From: Aldrovandia affinis
Lineage: Eukaryota; Chordata; Actinopteri; Notacanthiformes; Halosauridae
Assembly: GCA_029706075.1 (NCBI GenBank)
Contig: JAINUG010000031.1
Span: forward strand, 744,001-808,000
DNA length: 64,000 bases
Direction of reading: 5' to 3'
Shown: positions 41,181-52,040 of the stretch, piece by piece
How the letters are laid out: each line of letters begins with the position of its first letter
Position numbering within the stretch: position 1 is the stretch's first letter
Position numbers and translations under genes: made by a program
The notes under the pieces: model-generated
What the model was told of the DNA's origin: nothing
Database searches by the model: none
Seen by the model: only the letters and a program-made list of their open reading frames with translations

Positions 41181-44130
41181 TTCATTGTCATCTTGTAGTG
41201 ACTGGGGGAGATGACATCACAGATGACGATGATCCAGGGGAGGGACCGCCAACTCTCGCTTCGCTGCGACCCGAGGTGACAGAAATGCTGCTTCGGGAAA
41301 ACGGGGGCCGGGAATCCCAAAAGAGATTCTCACTGATCAAGGCACATAATTTGTCATGTACACTGAGTGAGCTGTACAACTTATTAGACATCTGTTATGT
41401 CTGTTCGGTTGTTTTTGCACTTTGTTTATTTATCTTTCATTATTCATCATTCTGTCATCGTTCCTGTTTATTCGAGATCCACTCCTTGTCTTTTGTTTGC
41501 ACTGCGGGAAATTCTATGTTTCGTTTTTTTCCGTCTTAGGTTATTATCTCGTTTTACTTCCTTCTTACTTTCTATTACACTTTGTATATATTAGTTAATG
41601 TATATAGTACTAACCAACTGAACTACTAACATTAGGAATTTAGATTTAGTTACTAACACTACTAATCACCAATTATCACGCTTCTAACTATCGCTATCAT
41701 TCTCTCTCTCGTTGTCCTATCCCTGTACGCTTCTCACGTTTCACTTCATTTTGCACGCAGATTTCTATATGCGTTCCTCCCCTTCTAACTATGCACGTGT
41801 CTGCCTGCTCTTCCAGGTCGTTTATTGTCTATGTGTCTGTGTTATTCCCAGTCCGTGTCTTTCGTTTCCCCTCGTTATTGTATTAACAAATCCCATTGTT
41901 TTCACCTGTGTTCCTACACCTCTCTCCTCCCAGTCACACCTGATTCCTATTGTGTTTCCCTTCCCTGCTTGTATATAAGTTCCGTGTTTATGTTCATTCC
42001 TCGTCAGAACGTTGATCTTCATTCCCTGTGCCGATTGTTGTAAGCCAGAGTCTGTAGCATTTTCCCGAGACACCCCTTCTGTTTTTCACTTCGCGTTTGC
42101 CTGCCGATTCTGTTTGTTTGCCTTCTCTGATTTACTGGTTTTGACTTTTGGATTGTTTGTTGACTATTCTTTGGATTTAGATTTTGTACCTTCGCTACTC
42201 TGACTTCTGGTTTTGACCCCTGCCTGAATTAAATGTCCCTTTTTGCCTGATCCTGGTCTGCGTCTGGGTCCTTATCCCGTACCTCACAACATCAAGTCTA
42301 TTCGGACCGGCATTTACCACCCACAAACCAACAGGCTGGTGGAGTGGTTTAACAAGATGTTGAAATCCATCATTCGTAAATTCATTCACACTGATTTAAG
42401 GAATTGGGCCATTGTTGTTTGCCATCAGAGAGGTACCCCAAGCCTCCACTGGGTTTTCCCCTTTTGAATTATTGTGTGAGCACCAGCTCAGGGGTATTTT
42501 GGACTGGTTAAGGGAAACGTCCTGCGAGCAAAGCTGCACTCACTTGATCAATTATACAAGAACATTTGATCCAGACCCAGGAACAACTGAGATAGCAATA
42601 TGACAGGGGTACACAATTGCAAATATTTCAACTGGGAGATAAAGTCCTTGTATTGCTCCATGCGTCCTCCTCCAAATGATTCGCAAAGTGGCAAGGGCCC
42701 TTTGAAGTCACACGGTGAGGGGGGGATGTAGATTATGAAATCGTTCATTCTGACAGAGGAGGGTCCCGTCAGATGTACCACCTGAACTTGCTAAAACTGT
42801 GGAGGGTGGTAGATTATGTGTTGCTCGCAATGCCGGGCATTATGCACGATGAATTGGGACTGGAAGCACCAATTTAAATCACAATACATCTGGTCCCCGT
42901 AAGCAGCTATATTGACAGGCAGAGGTTGCCCAATCGTAGCAGTGTTTTTCTGACGTGTTCTCTCCCTTGCCAGGATGGATTTAATTGAACACCACATACA
43001 GACCCTGCGCAGACATACAGGCACTGTGGTTCGGAGCCGGTTGTATTGGTTGCTTGAACATAAAAAAAAAGTGGTTCAGGGAGAATTGGTGAAAATTATG
43101 AACATGGGAGTGATAGAGGAGTCCCACAGTGACTGGTGCAGCTCCATTGTGCTTGTTCCTAAGCTTGATGGGTTTGTTTGATTCTGCGTGGACTACAGGA
43201 AGGTTAACGCAGTCTTGAAATTCAATGCTTATCCAATGCCCTGGGTTGACAAGCTGCTGGATCGGTTGGGCACTGCTTGCTTTTATTCGACACTGGATTT
43301 AACCAAGGGCTACTGCCAGATTCCCTTGTCTCTAGTGTCCAAGGTTCTCTATTCCGTTCAGGTTACACCAATTCCTGACCTTGCCATTCGGGTTGCATGG
43401 GGCTCCGGTTGCAAACCTTCAGCGGCTAATGAATAGGCTGCTTTGACCGCATGCCACGTATGCCGCCACATACTTGGACGACATTGTCATCTTTAGTAAT
43501 GACTGGGAGTGGCATATGCAGCATTTGTAGGCTGTCCTGCGGAAGCTAAAGAAGTCGGGGCTCTCTGCTAATCCGGGTAAGTGTGCTATTGGGCAGAGAG
43601 AGGTACAGTATGTGGGGTTCCTCTTGGGCAGGGAGCAAGTCAGACTGTTGGTTGATGAAACTGCAGCCATTTCTGCCTGTCCACAGCCAAAAGTCCAAAA
43701 AGCAGGTGAGATCCTTTTTGGGACTGGCTAATTATCAACGATTTATTCCTGGTTTCTCAGCTCTAGCCAGTCCCCTGACCAATCTCACTCAAAAGGGATC
43801 TCATCCAATCTCAGTCCAGTGGATGGAGTAGTGCCTGGCGCCGTTCATGAACATTAAAGAGACTCTATGTGGCGGCCCATTGTTAATCAGTCCTGATTTC
43901 TACCTACCTGGGAAAACCCTTTACCATCTATTCCGACCATGCACCACTCTTGTGGCTTCAACGCATTAAGGATACCAATTACAGGATCATCTGGTGGCAT
44001 CTGGCTTTGCAGCCATTTTGCTTTTGGGTGGTCCATCGGCCAGGGTCCGTGAATGGTTGCACGGATTTCCTCTCCTAGGAGGAGGAGGGGGGGTGTCTGC
44101 CTAGCCGAATGGCCCTGGCTGCATTCTGGT
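41181..44130 (+). pseudogene. Integrase, RT and RNase H of outer Gmr1-like gypsy
   Basis: Integrase: CTLSELYNLLD (to 41387), then after the solo LTR IKSIRTGIYHPQTNRLVEWF (42294 on), FAIREVPQASTGFSPFELLC and a C-terminal FQLGDKVLVLL / YHLNLLKLWR-like end (about 42640-42805). RT begins within ~150 bp: IEHHIQTL, MGVIEESHSDWCSSIVLVPK, FCVDYRKVNAVLKFNAYPMP, STLDLTKGYCQIPL. A deletion near 43345 precedes YLDDIVIF-like sequence (43470-43495) and LSANPGKCAIGQREVQYVGF, VRSFLGLANYQRFIPGFSAL. The RNase H end (HAPLLWLQRIKDTNYRI-like, about 43940-43985) leads into the LTR. Numerous stops and frameshifts. Confidence 0.83.
41388..42293 (+). mobile_element. Solo LTR, family E, within integrase
   Basis: 41393-42288 (896 bp) starts TGTTATGTCTG and ends CGTACCTCACA. 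The flanks 41388-41392 and 42289-42293 are both ACATC. Removing it restores the integrase reading from LYNLLD to IKSIRT. A TATA-like TGTATATAAGTTCCG at about 41971-41985 suggests plus-strand transcription. Confidence 0.9.
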
Positions 44131-44583
44131 GATGGAGGGGTGTGGAAGGCGTCGGTCTAGACAGGGGAATCGGGCTGATTACCGGCTATGGCAGGGCAGC
44201 CAGCACACATACTTGTGGGACATTTCCTAATTATATATGTGTGCTTAAAACACACTTAGTAGGTGGCTGGAACATGGGAGGTGAACGATGCGAGAGAACA
44301 AGCTGAGACCTGACGCCGAGAGAGCAACTGCAAAGTTGCTAAGTATATAGTAGTAGTTTTGCTGAAAGGTGTTTTTTTATTCCGTTTATTATTTTTGTTT
44401 ATTGTTTTTGGCTGGAGCCCATGAGGGGGAATGCTGAAGGTCCTTTGTTTATTTTTAGTTAACTGCATTCTCTCTCTCCCCAAGGGGGAGTAATAAAATA
44501 TGTATAAAATAATAAAAGACAACTCCATTCCCTGTGTCCCGCTGTTCTGTTCTGATCGGGGTTGTGTCGCATGGTGTGTGATA
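44131..44583 (+). repeat. Polypurine-rich tract and 3' LTR of outer gypsy (family A)
   Basis: GATGGAGGGG (44131-44140) precedes the LTR 44141-44583 (443 bp, TGTGGAAGGCGTCGG...GTGTGATA). It is closely similar to the solo LTR at 19727-20166. Confidence 0.85.
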
Positions 44584-44907
44584 ATGCAATTTATAGCTTT
44601 ATAGCTTAATTGTCAGCCTCAATTATGTATATGTTTGAGAGCACTGACACCTCCATATTGCTAAAAAATATAAATTAATCTTTTTTAGTTTTTCAGTGAT
44701 TTAATGTGGCAGTTCAGAGATGGTGGTGCATCAGAGTCACATATGTACAAATTGCTAAAACATTATAAACTACTCCATGGTCATTGTGGACGTAGTCAGC
44801 ACTACCCATGTAAAAATGTAGCTTTTCCCTGCACGTTAAAAAAAAAGAAATAACCTGAAGTCATGTATACTGAGTCCATGCCTCACAATCATCGCAGACA
44901 CCAGTAG

Positions 44908-45480
44908 ATCTGGTAACATTCAGTTGTCAGTTGTGTGGATGTAATGAACTTTCCACAGACAAGTATTATTTTGTGCATATTGGTACACATATTAGAAGCA
45001 ATGAGATTGTTACTTGTATGTTTCTTTGTTGCACTTTTCAGGCACATGTATGGTACATTTAACTCTCATAAGAACAAGAAGCATCATCCACACACATTTC
45101 AAGCAGATGTGGTCACAATTGCAGTTAACCAGAAAGAGTCAGACAGTTCTGAGAGGGAGAGGCCCACAAGTTCCAATGACATAGCTGAGTCTGAGTGCAA
45201 TACACAGTCTGTAGCAGGTAGTGATGTAGGTGCAGTTGAACCTGCCAAGAGTAATTGAGCAAAAAGTGGCATCACTTTTATTAAACTCTTGACAAGCTGT
45301 TGGAAGAGCTGCACTTTTTGTTAAGCTGTGCTTCTGTGCCGGTCACAAAAGACAGGCTCAGGCATTTTCAAAAGTCATAACCTCCAAGTTGATCAGGCGA
45401 TCATTGAAGAACTTGCTACTGCTGCATCTGTGATCATTCCTGTTGACCTCGCTCATTGTTTGGCTTGATTAATCTCAAAT
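44908..45480 (+). pseudogene. Fish multicopy C2H2-type protein relic
   Basis: In shifting frames: CQLCGCNELSTDKYYFVHIG then THIRSNEIVTCMF, and in the next frame YGTFNSHKNKKHHPHTFQAD, followed by a Ser/Glu-rich stretch ending AKSN before TGA (45255-45257). Further on AIIEELATAASVIIPVD reads in another frame. The spaced C-x2-C...H-x3-H and F-x-x-H-K-x-x-K-H patterns recall the N-terminal C2H2 fingers of an uncharacterised protein family present in many copies in fish genomes, probably TE-associated. The identification is from pattern memory only. Confidence 0.4.
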
Positions 45481-45499
45481 AAATATTTCTCCCTGGACA

Positions 45500-48176
45500 C
45501 ACTGAATTGTTCGATCTTGAATTTTTCATACAAGTGGGGAGATAAAACCTGGAGAAATATCGGCCTCATGTGGTCTTCATGAAGTTCTTTAGTTCTACAC
45601 CTGACCACACTTCCACACTGTGCTCGGAAGCATTGGATGTCCAGAGGTGACTGTAAATTCTCTCAAGAACAAGCCACAAGATCAGTGCCATGCTGCCCTA
45701 AACGTCAAAAAGCCAACAAGGGCAGAAGTGAATTACTGTGCAGAGCATCCAAGGGGAGAGACATCTCATAGTCTTGAGAAGGAGAAAAGAATATTCTTTA
45801 TCTGCCATGTTACACAAGGTAATTGGAATTTGTTTCTTTGCATATCTCTCCTAAGAGAGGTCCGAGCACAGGGTCAGCCATAGTATGGCGTTCCTGGAGC
45901 AGTTGCTAGCCCGTGTCGCTAACCACTGAGTCACTGCAGACCGCAAGTGAGAGTGGCATTTCTGTCCAAGGTCACGAAGAGAAACAAAGAAAATGTAGTG
46001 AGGCAGAAAATGGCCTGGACTTTTCATAGAGAAGACATGAGGTTGCAGAATTTAAAACCAGGTGGCCAGCTCTTTTAAGTGTAAATTAAGTAAGTATACT
46101 TAAAATGCCTGTGCTTGATCATAAATGGTGATGCATGCTACATATTGTAGAGGTGTCACACTCGGCAATGTGATGAAAGTGAATTTGACTAATGAATTCG
46201 TAATGTGTTTATCAGAAAATACAGAATTCATGCGCATTACCACGGTCCCTCTGCAATGCAACTTCTTTGCACAACTTGACCAACACTCAAGACTTTTAAG
46301 AAGTACTGAAGTATCATGAATGTCATACATAACATACACTCTTGCATGTTTGAATCAGTCTTTAAGATGTATGCATGTAATATGTGTATCATGTATGACA
46401 TTTATGTCAATGGTATGTATGACATTCATAATACAGGAGTCTTTCTTAAAGGCTGACTGACATTTATGAATGTGTTCTGGGGTATTTAATTTAGATGGTA
46501 TGTGCACACCCTTATTGTAAAGTGTTACTGAATTTTTCCTGCTTGTTGAGCTGGTTTATGGCCATGTCAAGTCTACTCAGAAGACACTAGCAAACTGCTA
46601 GAGTACAGTAATGTGCTTGGAGTACTCCAGTTTTTTAATACGATTTTTTTAAGACAGTCAGCACTAAGTAGAATGTGCTTGAGAGTTACAATATTGTTCT
46701 TAGAATTTTAAGTTTTTGATGCATGTCAGTGTAGAATGCGATCACTCTGAAGTTAAGAATCTCCACGATTCAACGTGTAAAACTTTGGAATTTTAAACCC
46801 CATGGTAGTACATTGCCAAAGAAGCACAAAGTTTGTGGTATGAAGGGTATTGGATATTTTTAAGCAATTTGCCTTCAGGCTGTTATTCAGCACTCTCCTT
46901 ATTTGGCTGTTCTTTGTTAAAATGTGGCTTGTGGGAATAGTTGGAGCCCCTTTTGAAGGATCTGAGAAGATTACAACATCTGAATGGTATTCATCTTAGT
47001 TTGTTTACAAAACAAACTTTTCCCATTTTCATGTTACTGAAGGTGATGCTGGATATAGTTTGTTAAAAAAACGTTGCCCTCTGTAAAATATGCATCATTG
47101 GATAGGTATTAATTTCATTTAATCCCTTTGAGTAAGATTTACTCATTCCAGTTGAATGGAACAGGAGTAACAATGATATTGGGTAATGTGACGATACTGG
47201 CCAAGGCACCACCCACTAAAAAAACAGAGAAGGAGCCTCTTTACAAAAACAGAAACCATTTTAAAACAGATTCCCCAACCAGCATGCAAGCACTCTATAC
47301 ATTGTGCACTCTATACATTGTCCATACTCATACCGTGTCAGCCACACACCTGTACTTATAGCTTAAATTTGCTCAGGTGGAACTCGTGAGGCAATCACTG
47401 GTTCTGGCGTTCACTCACACACACTCAATTACAAACACAATCAGTCAAATGAAATGGTTGGTGTAGATCAACCTTTGAGAGATTTGTAAATTGAACACAG
47501 AGTGAAACAGATTCACTCAACTCAATTAACATCCATTCCAATTAAAATGGTTTGACAAATTTAAACATTTGGCAATTAGCATTCCTAGCCAACAATGTGC
47601 ATTTAAATGTGAGTACTATTATCAATTACCTTAAGCCAAGCCAAGTTCTCGTGGAGTGTATGCAAGTGGAATTCATTGGACAAACTAAATAAAATATTTT
47701 TTGCCTAATGCACACCAAATAAATCTGATTTAAATGATTCAATTTTTTTTTAACATTATGTCAGTATATTCAGTTTAGGTTACAATTAGTTAATTTGATT
47801 GATTGGAGCTGTGTGTCACAGTTGAATTTAGTTGATCCAACAATTTATTTTTTTCAGTGTCCTTCCCCTAGTCAGATGCTTTTATAAACGCCCTTCTTCT
47901 GTTAATTCTTATTCATATTTTGCAAGATACTCTCTTTCTTTTTTTGCCCTGAAAGACAGTACTATTGGTAATCCATAAAATAGTCTAATCAGCCCAAGAT
48001 GATGTGTCAGTGCAAATATATTGTGTGTTAATATGAGATTGATGTGTTGGGGCCATTCTGAAATTCATAAAACCTGAACTTTCTCTTATTTCAGACAATT
48101 ATAACATGATCAATAACAGGATTGTTCCTAATGTTCCTAAATGTTCCTACTGAGAATATTGTGTCTCATACAGGCT

Positions 48177-48178
<2 letters not shown>
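45500..48178. other. Unassigned sequence with possible miniature DNA transposon remains
   Basis: No gene supported. A perfect 16-bp inverted repeat (ATGAATGTCATACATA at 46316-46331 and its complement at about 46414-46429) lies here. AGTTGATCCAACAATTT followed by TTTTTTTCAGTG at about 47831-47860 resembles the end of a fish miniature DNA element. Boundaries were not established. Confidence 0.35.

Positions 48179-48213
<35 letters not shown>
48179..48213 (+). repeat. (AC)n microsatellite
   Basis: Uninterrupted AC dinucleotides, about 17 units. Confidence 0.95.
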
Positions 48214-48215
<2 letters not shown>

Positions 48216-49555
48216 TGATAAAATTCATGAATCCCTTCACCTAGCAGGTTGGAATGGTTATTTAATGAAAGAAATGTTTCTCTGAGACATCTGCAGTCCT
48301 CCCCGGCTGCAAAGATTAAAAAGCCCCCTAAATGTGGATCTGTTCCATCTAAAACATTAGAATATCCAACATCCCTAAAGCTAATCAAACACATTCTTAC
48401 AGAACAAATATATAAAAAGGAAATTGAAGAAAAACATTGCCCATTTCATTAGACTTATGTGATACAACCGTGTACAGCCTCACAGAACTTGAATTGACTG
48501 TTTTGTTGTTTCACTCTTTAAAAAAAAATTGTTCAAAAGACAAAACAACCGTGGGTTGCTAAATAATGCAAGAGCTGGGTGTTTTGTCAAAGATATGTCA
48601 GCTTTTTATCTGGCTTGTTTTCATAGCATATTGATCACCCCACAGCCCATATGCTGTAAGTTTCCTGTAAGGAGAAAGTTTAAATAAATCAAGACGCTTA
48701 GAGGGCAAAATAGGTTTTGTTATTTAGAAACAATCTGTGGGGATAAAGGAACATTGTATTTTCAAAGAGCAGTGAGGAGATAAAACAGAAGAAGCAAATT
48801 GCTTTGTGAGTACAACAATGACGTTTAATGAAAAATTATTCTGGTAAATAAATTCTCCTGAAATCGAAGTTGCACAATTTCTGCACAAGTCAGAAAGTTT
48901 ACATATGAGTCCATGCGGACAGAGAGACATTGAAGCGTAACCTTTCAACAAATTCCTCCCTCAAAAAATGTGTTTTCATGCAGTACCGATGTCAATGTGA
49001 TATATGCAGTATGTGGTTAGAAAACAAACAACTGGATTGCTTTGTCAGCCAGTAGAATAACAAACTATGATGCAGTAGCTAAACCTGTAGATTTGTTACT
49101 CCGAGCTGGCATCTTCTCTCTCTGAAAATAGAAGTGTCTCCCACAAACCACTTGCAAATGCAATAGTTTGTTAACATATGCTGGACTGATAAGAAGCAAC
49201 TGCACTTTTTCCGTTGAGTGAAATGGGTGGAGAACATTCCAGGCATGTTCAATATATTCAATGAATTGACCTGTATGATAAAATATGTTTGTTCTGCTGG
49301 CTGTTAGAGGCCCCACACAGTCGTGGGGTTCACTCTGACATAAGTGCCTTTAAACGAGATGGACTAATCAAGTTGACAGTGGGATGATTCCATGATTAAA
49401 CTTGCTGTCCTTCGGCCTTTGGTTCGTGTTTTGAGTCTGTAGGCAATGCTGAAGGTTTGCTGCCTGTCTTTTTGCAGCGGAGGATCATATGCCATCCCTC
49501 ACAGCAAAAAAAGCTATGTATATTTTTGTCCAGCTAACCACGTCAGCTAGCTTGC
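48214..49555. other. Unassigned sequence
   Basis: Nothing recognisable. Open frames are short and lack domain character. Confidence 0.4.
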
Positions 49556-49559
49556 TGGT

Positions 49560-49765
49560 ACAGTGTGGAGATGGTTAGTGTTGAAATGTAACAGTGTGAT
49601 GCTTATGCTAGTGTTGTAATGATTAGTGATGGTAGTATTGTAATGTAACAATGTGAAGATGGTTAGTGTTGTAATGTAACAATGTGAAGATGGTTCATGA
49701 ACAGTGTGGAGATGGTTAGTATTGTAATGTAACAGAGTGATGCCTATGCTAGTGTTGTAATGAAT
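49560..49765 (+). repeat. Degenerate minisatellite
   Basis: About five to six imperfect copies of a ~31-bp unit like AGATGGTTAGTGTTGTAATG followed by TAACAATGTGA, directly upstream of a LINE/SINE-type 3' tail. Confidence 0.7.
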
Positions 49766-49770
49766 TCCCT

Positions 49771-49845
49771 GTTGTAAAGCGCTTTGAGCTGCATTTAAAT
49801 GTATGAAAGGCGCTATATAAATACAATTTTACTTACTTACTTACT
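49771..49845 (+). mobile_element. LINE/SINE 3' tail with (TTAC)n
   Basis: TTGTAAAGCGCTTTGAGCTG and GAAAGGCGCTATATAAATAC are the 3' end shared by several fish retroposons, ending in TTAC repeats (49828-49845). No body is present. Confidence 0.65.
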
Positions 49846-50429
49846 ATCCACCATGAAAAAAGACCTAATCAAAGTGACTGTATTTTAGAAAGTGTCTTGT
49901 CTGTATTTTATTCCTTGACATGTTGGTAAAAGACTAAACCATTTGATTAATCTGAATAGCAGGAAATTGAACTCTTTTCTGTATTTTTGTAGTGTGTCAT
50001 AGATTCCTCCTTCATTCATAAAAAGAGAGAAGATACAACTCTTAAAAAGAAACCACAGAGTTTGTACCTTTGTAGCATTTGGAGAGAATATTTGTTCGTC
50101 TGGAGCATTTAATGGATAAAGACCTGTAAGGGAGATCTTCAGTAATATTGCTTATGAAAATGTGTAAGAAAGAAGCTAGAGTGCAGGATCTATGTGTATT
50201 TATTTAGTGTGTATTCTTGGGAACTTGTTTGGGAACTTTCCATTACAACGCATGTTGGTGAAATTAATAGAAGTTTAAAAATTGAGAACTACATTTGCAC
50301 CATGCATTTAATGATACAGTATCATTCTCTTGCTTTCAACAAACACTGAGGAAAAATCTTAAAAGTAAAAGGCTGTGCAGGTCTGAAACTTGCATGGCCT
50401 TCACTATCATTTTTGAACATCGCTTCTCC
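49846..50429. other. Unassigned sequence
   Basis: No gene or repeat recognised. Confidence 0.4.
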
Positions 50430-50734
50430 ATCTATGGCAGGGGTGTGCAAAGAGGGCCGATCCATTTCGGGATTTCATGCCAACTTCTGCTCTTAATTAT
50501 TTAATTAGCCCCAATCATGTATTTCATTTGACATTTTTCATAAATTCAGGAGCTACTGCTGCAGACTGCAAAGGCCTCCTTGGTGAAAACGTTTTACTGT
50601 TGTCCGGTATAGGAGTGAACCAACATTGGTGTATACAGCTATTTAGAAAATGAAAGCCAGATTAATTGGTTGGAACAAAAACCAGTGCACACACCAGCCT
50701 TCCAGGCCTGGAGTTGTGCACCCCTGATCTATGG
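50430..50734 (+). mobile_element. hAT MITE, third family, with 8-bp TSD
   Basis: The element proper is 50438-50726 (289 bp), with termini CAGGGGTGTGCAAA and TTGTGCACCCCTG. The flanks 50430-50437 and 50727-50734 are both ATCTATGG (nnnTAnnn). Non-coding. Confidence 0.9.
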
Positions 50735-51099
50735 CTTTATTCTGACTTTGTCCTGCAGAAAAGATCTATTTTCTACTTCCTGTCCTTTAACAGCTCAGTC
50801 ACATAATATGCGCACAGTAGGTACAACTGAGGTTGTGGTGGTGCCACACAGCTGCATGCTAATTTGTTTCTGAATTTAAATTTGATGGCCTATCATTCAT
50901 GCAAAAACATATGAACAAGGTTGAAATATTTGACTTGAGAAAATACTACTACAATAAAGAGCTTAGAAAAACTAGTAGAATTAGTAGAGTTGTCTTTGTT
51001 TATATACTGTCCATTAAGACTATCAGTCTGAAATGCAAAATCTTGGCAAGCTTTTATGAAATAATGGGAATGCTAATTCTGCATATTCTCTCCCCAGCA

Positions 51100-51604
51100 T
51101 GATATAAGGGAATTGTACTTCTCTCTTGGAATTAATCAATTTCAAATCCGCCGCTGGTGTACATGGCCAAAAAGATACATTTTGGTCTCTGACCATAACA
51201 CCCAATGAGAGACTTGAAGACATGAATGAGACCAAAATGTATCTGTTTGGCCATGTACACCAGCGGTGGGTTTGAAATTAAAATATTGAAATATGTTCCA
51301 ATCTCATAAAACTGACCCAGTAGTTTCATCCTTGCGAGGGGAGAGTGCTGAAAACTGATAATAAAGTACTGAAAACAGGGGTGTAAATAATTGTGACATC
51401 TTTTTGGGGAAAAGAATATTACTTGTGAAACTAAATATTTTTCTCTGAGAAATTACATTAGTATAAATATGTAAGACATCGATAAGAATCTAATATAGAA
51501 TATAATTTTCACATTTTTGAGTATACAGTATAGCTCATTACCTATATTGTTTATTTTATACAGCCTTTTTTGCTCTTCTTTATCTATAATTTTGGAGTTG
51601 ACTG
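51100..51604 (-). mobile_element. Tc1/mariner-like remnant with internal hairpin
   Basis: The right end TTTTGGAGTTGACTG next to TA (51605-51606) is the complement of the TIR at 63361 (CAGTCAACTCCAAAATTATT). The left limit is unclear. It contains the inverted repeat 51140-51277. Confidence 0.6.
51140..51277. repeat. 50-bp inverted repeat with 38-bp spacer
   Basis: Arms 51140-51189 and 51228-51277 are complementary with about four mismatches (CGCTGGTGTACATGGCCAAA against its complement). The arms encode, on one strand, a peptide like FGHVHQRWV seen in Tc1-like repeats, so this may be an inverted duplication within one. Confidence 0.8.
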
Positions 51605-51612
51605 TATATATA

Positions 51613-52038
51613 GAGGTAACTGCCCAAATAAAGGAAACACCAACATAAAGTTTCTTAATTAGGCCTTGCGCCATCATGAGCTTCCAGAACAGCTTCAATG
51701 CACCTTGGCATGGATTTTAAAAGCGTCTGGAACTCTATTGGTGGGATGCAACACCATTCTTCCATGAGAAATTCCATCCTTTTGTGTTTTGTTGATGGTA
51801 ATGTAAAACGCTATCTCAGGTGCTGCACCAGAATCTTCCGTGAGTGTTCAATTGGGTTGAGATCTGATGACTGAGAGGGCCAGAGCATATGGTTTACATC
51901 ATTTTCATGCTCATCAAACCATTCAGTGACCACTCATGCCCTGGACTCAGGAATCACACTTGTATGGAAGCACCTGCTTTTAATATACTTTGCATCCCTC
52001 AATTACTAAAGTGTTTCCTTTATTTTGGCAGTTACTTG
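51613..52038 (-). mobile_element. Internally deleted Tc1/mariner element
   Basis: The termini GAGGTAACTGCCCAAATAAA and, at the right, TTTATTTTGGCAGTTACTTG are inverted repeats, with TA on both sides (51611-51612 and 52039-52040). On the minus strand a transposase C-terminus is readable: VVTEWFDEHENDVNHMLWPS, then QSSDLNPIEHSRKILVQHL and MPRCIEAVLEAHDGARPN, containing the DLNPIEH block with the last acidic catalytic position. Confidence 0.82.
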
Positions 52039-52040
52039 TA

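Larger units (their letters stand above)
33984..44583 (+). mobile_element. Outer Gmr1-like Ty3/gypsy element (family A), heavily interrupted
   Basis: A SCAN-related gag (33984-34341) is cut by a second gypsy element (34342-41175, TSD GTGTG). Then come part of the integrase (41181-41392), a solo LTR (41393-42288), the rest of integrase (42294-42830), reverse transcriptase (42970-43830), an RNase H tail (43840-44100), a polypurine tract and the 3' LTR (44141-44583). Integrase lies upstream of RT, and RNase H is followed directly by the LTR, the domain order known for Gmr1-type elements. No 5' LTR was found, and parts of gag, protease and RNase H are deleted. The LTR belongs to the same family as 19727-20166 and 22847-24128. 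Confidence 0.82.
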
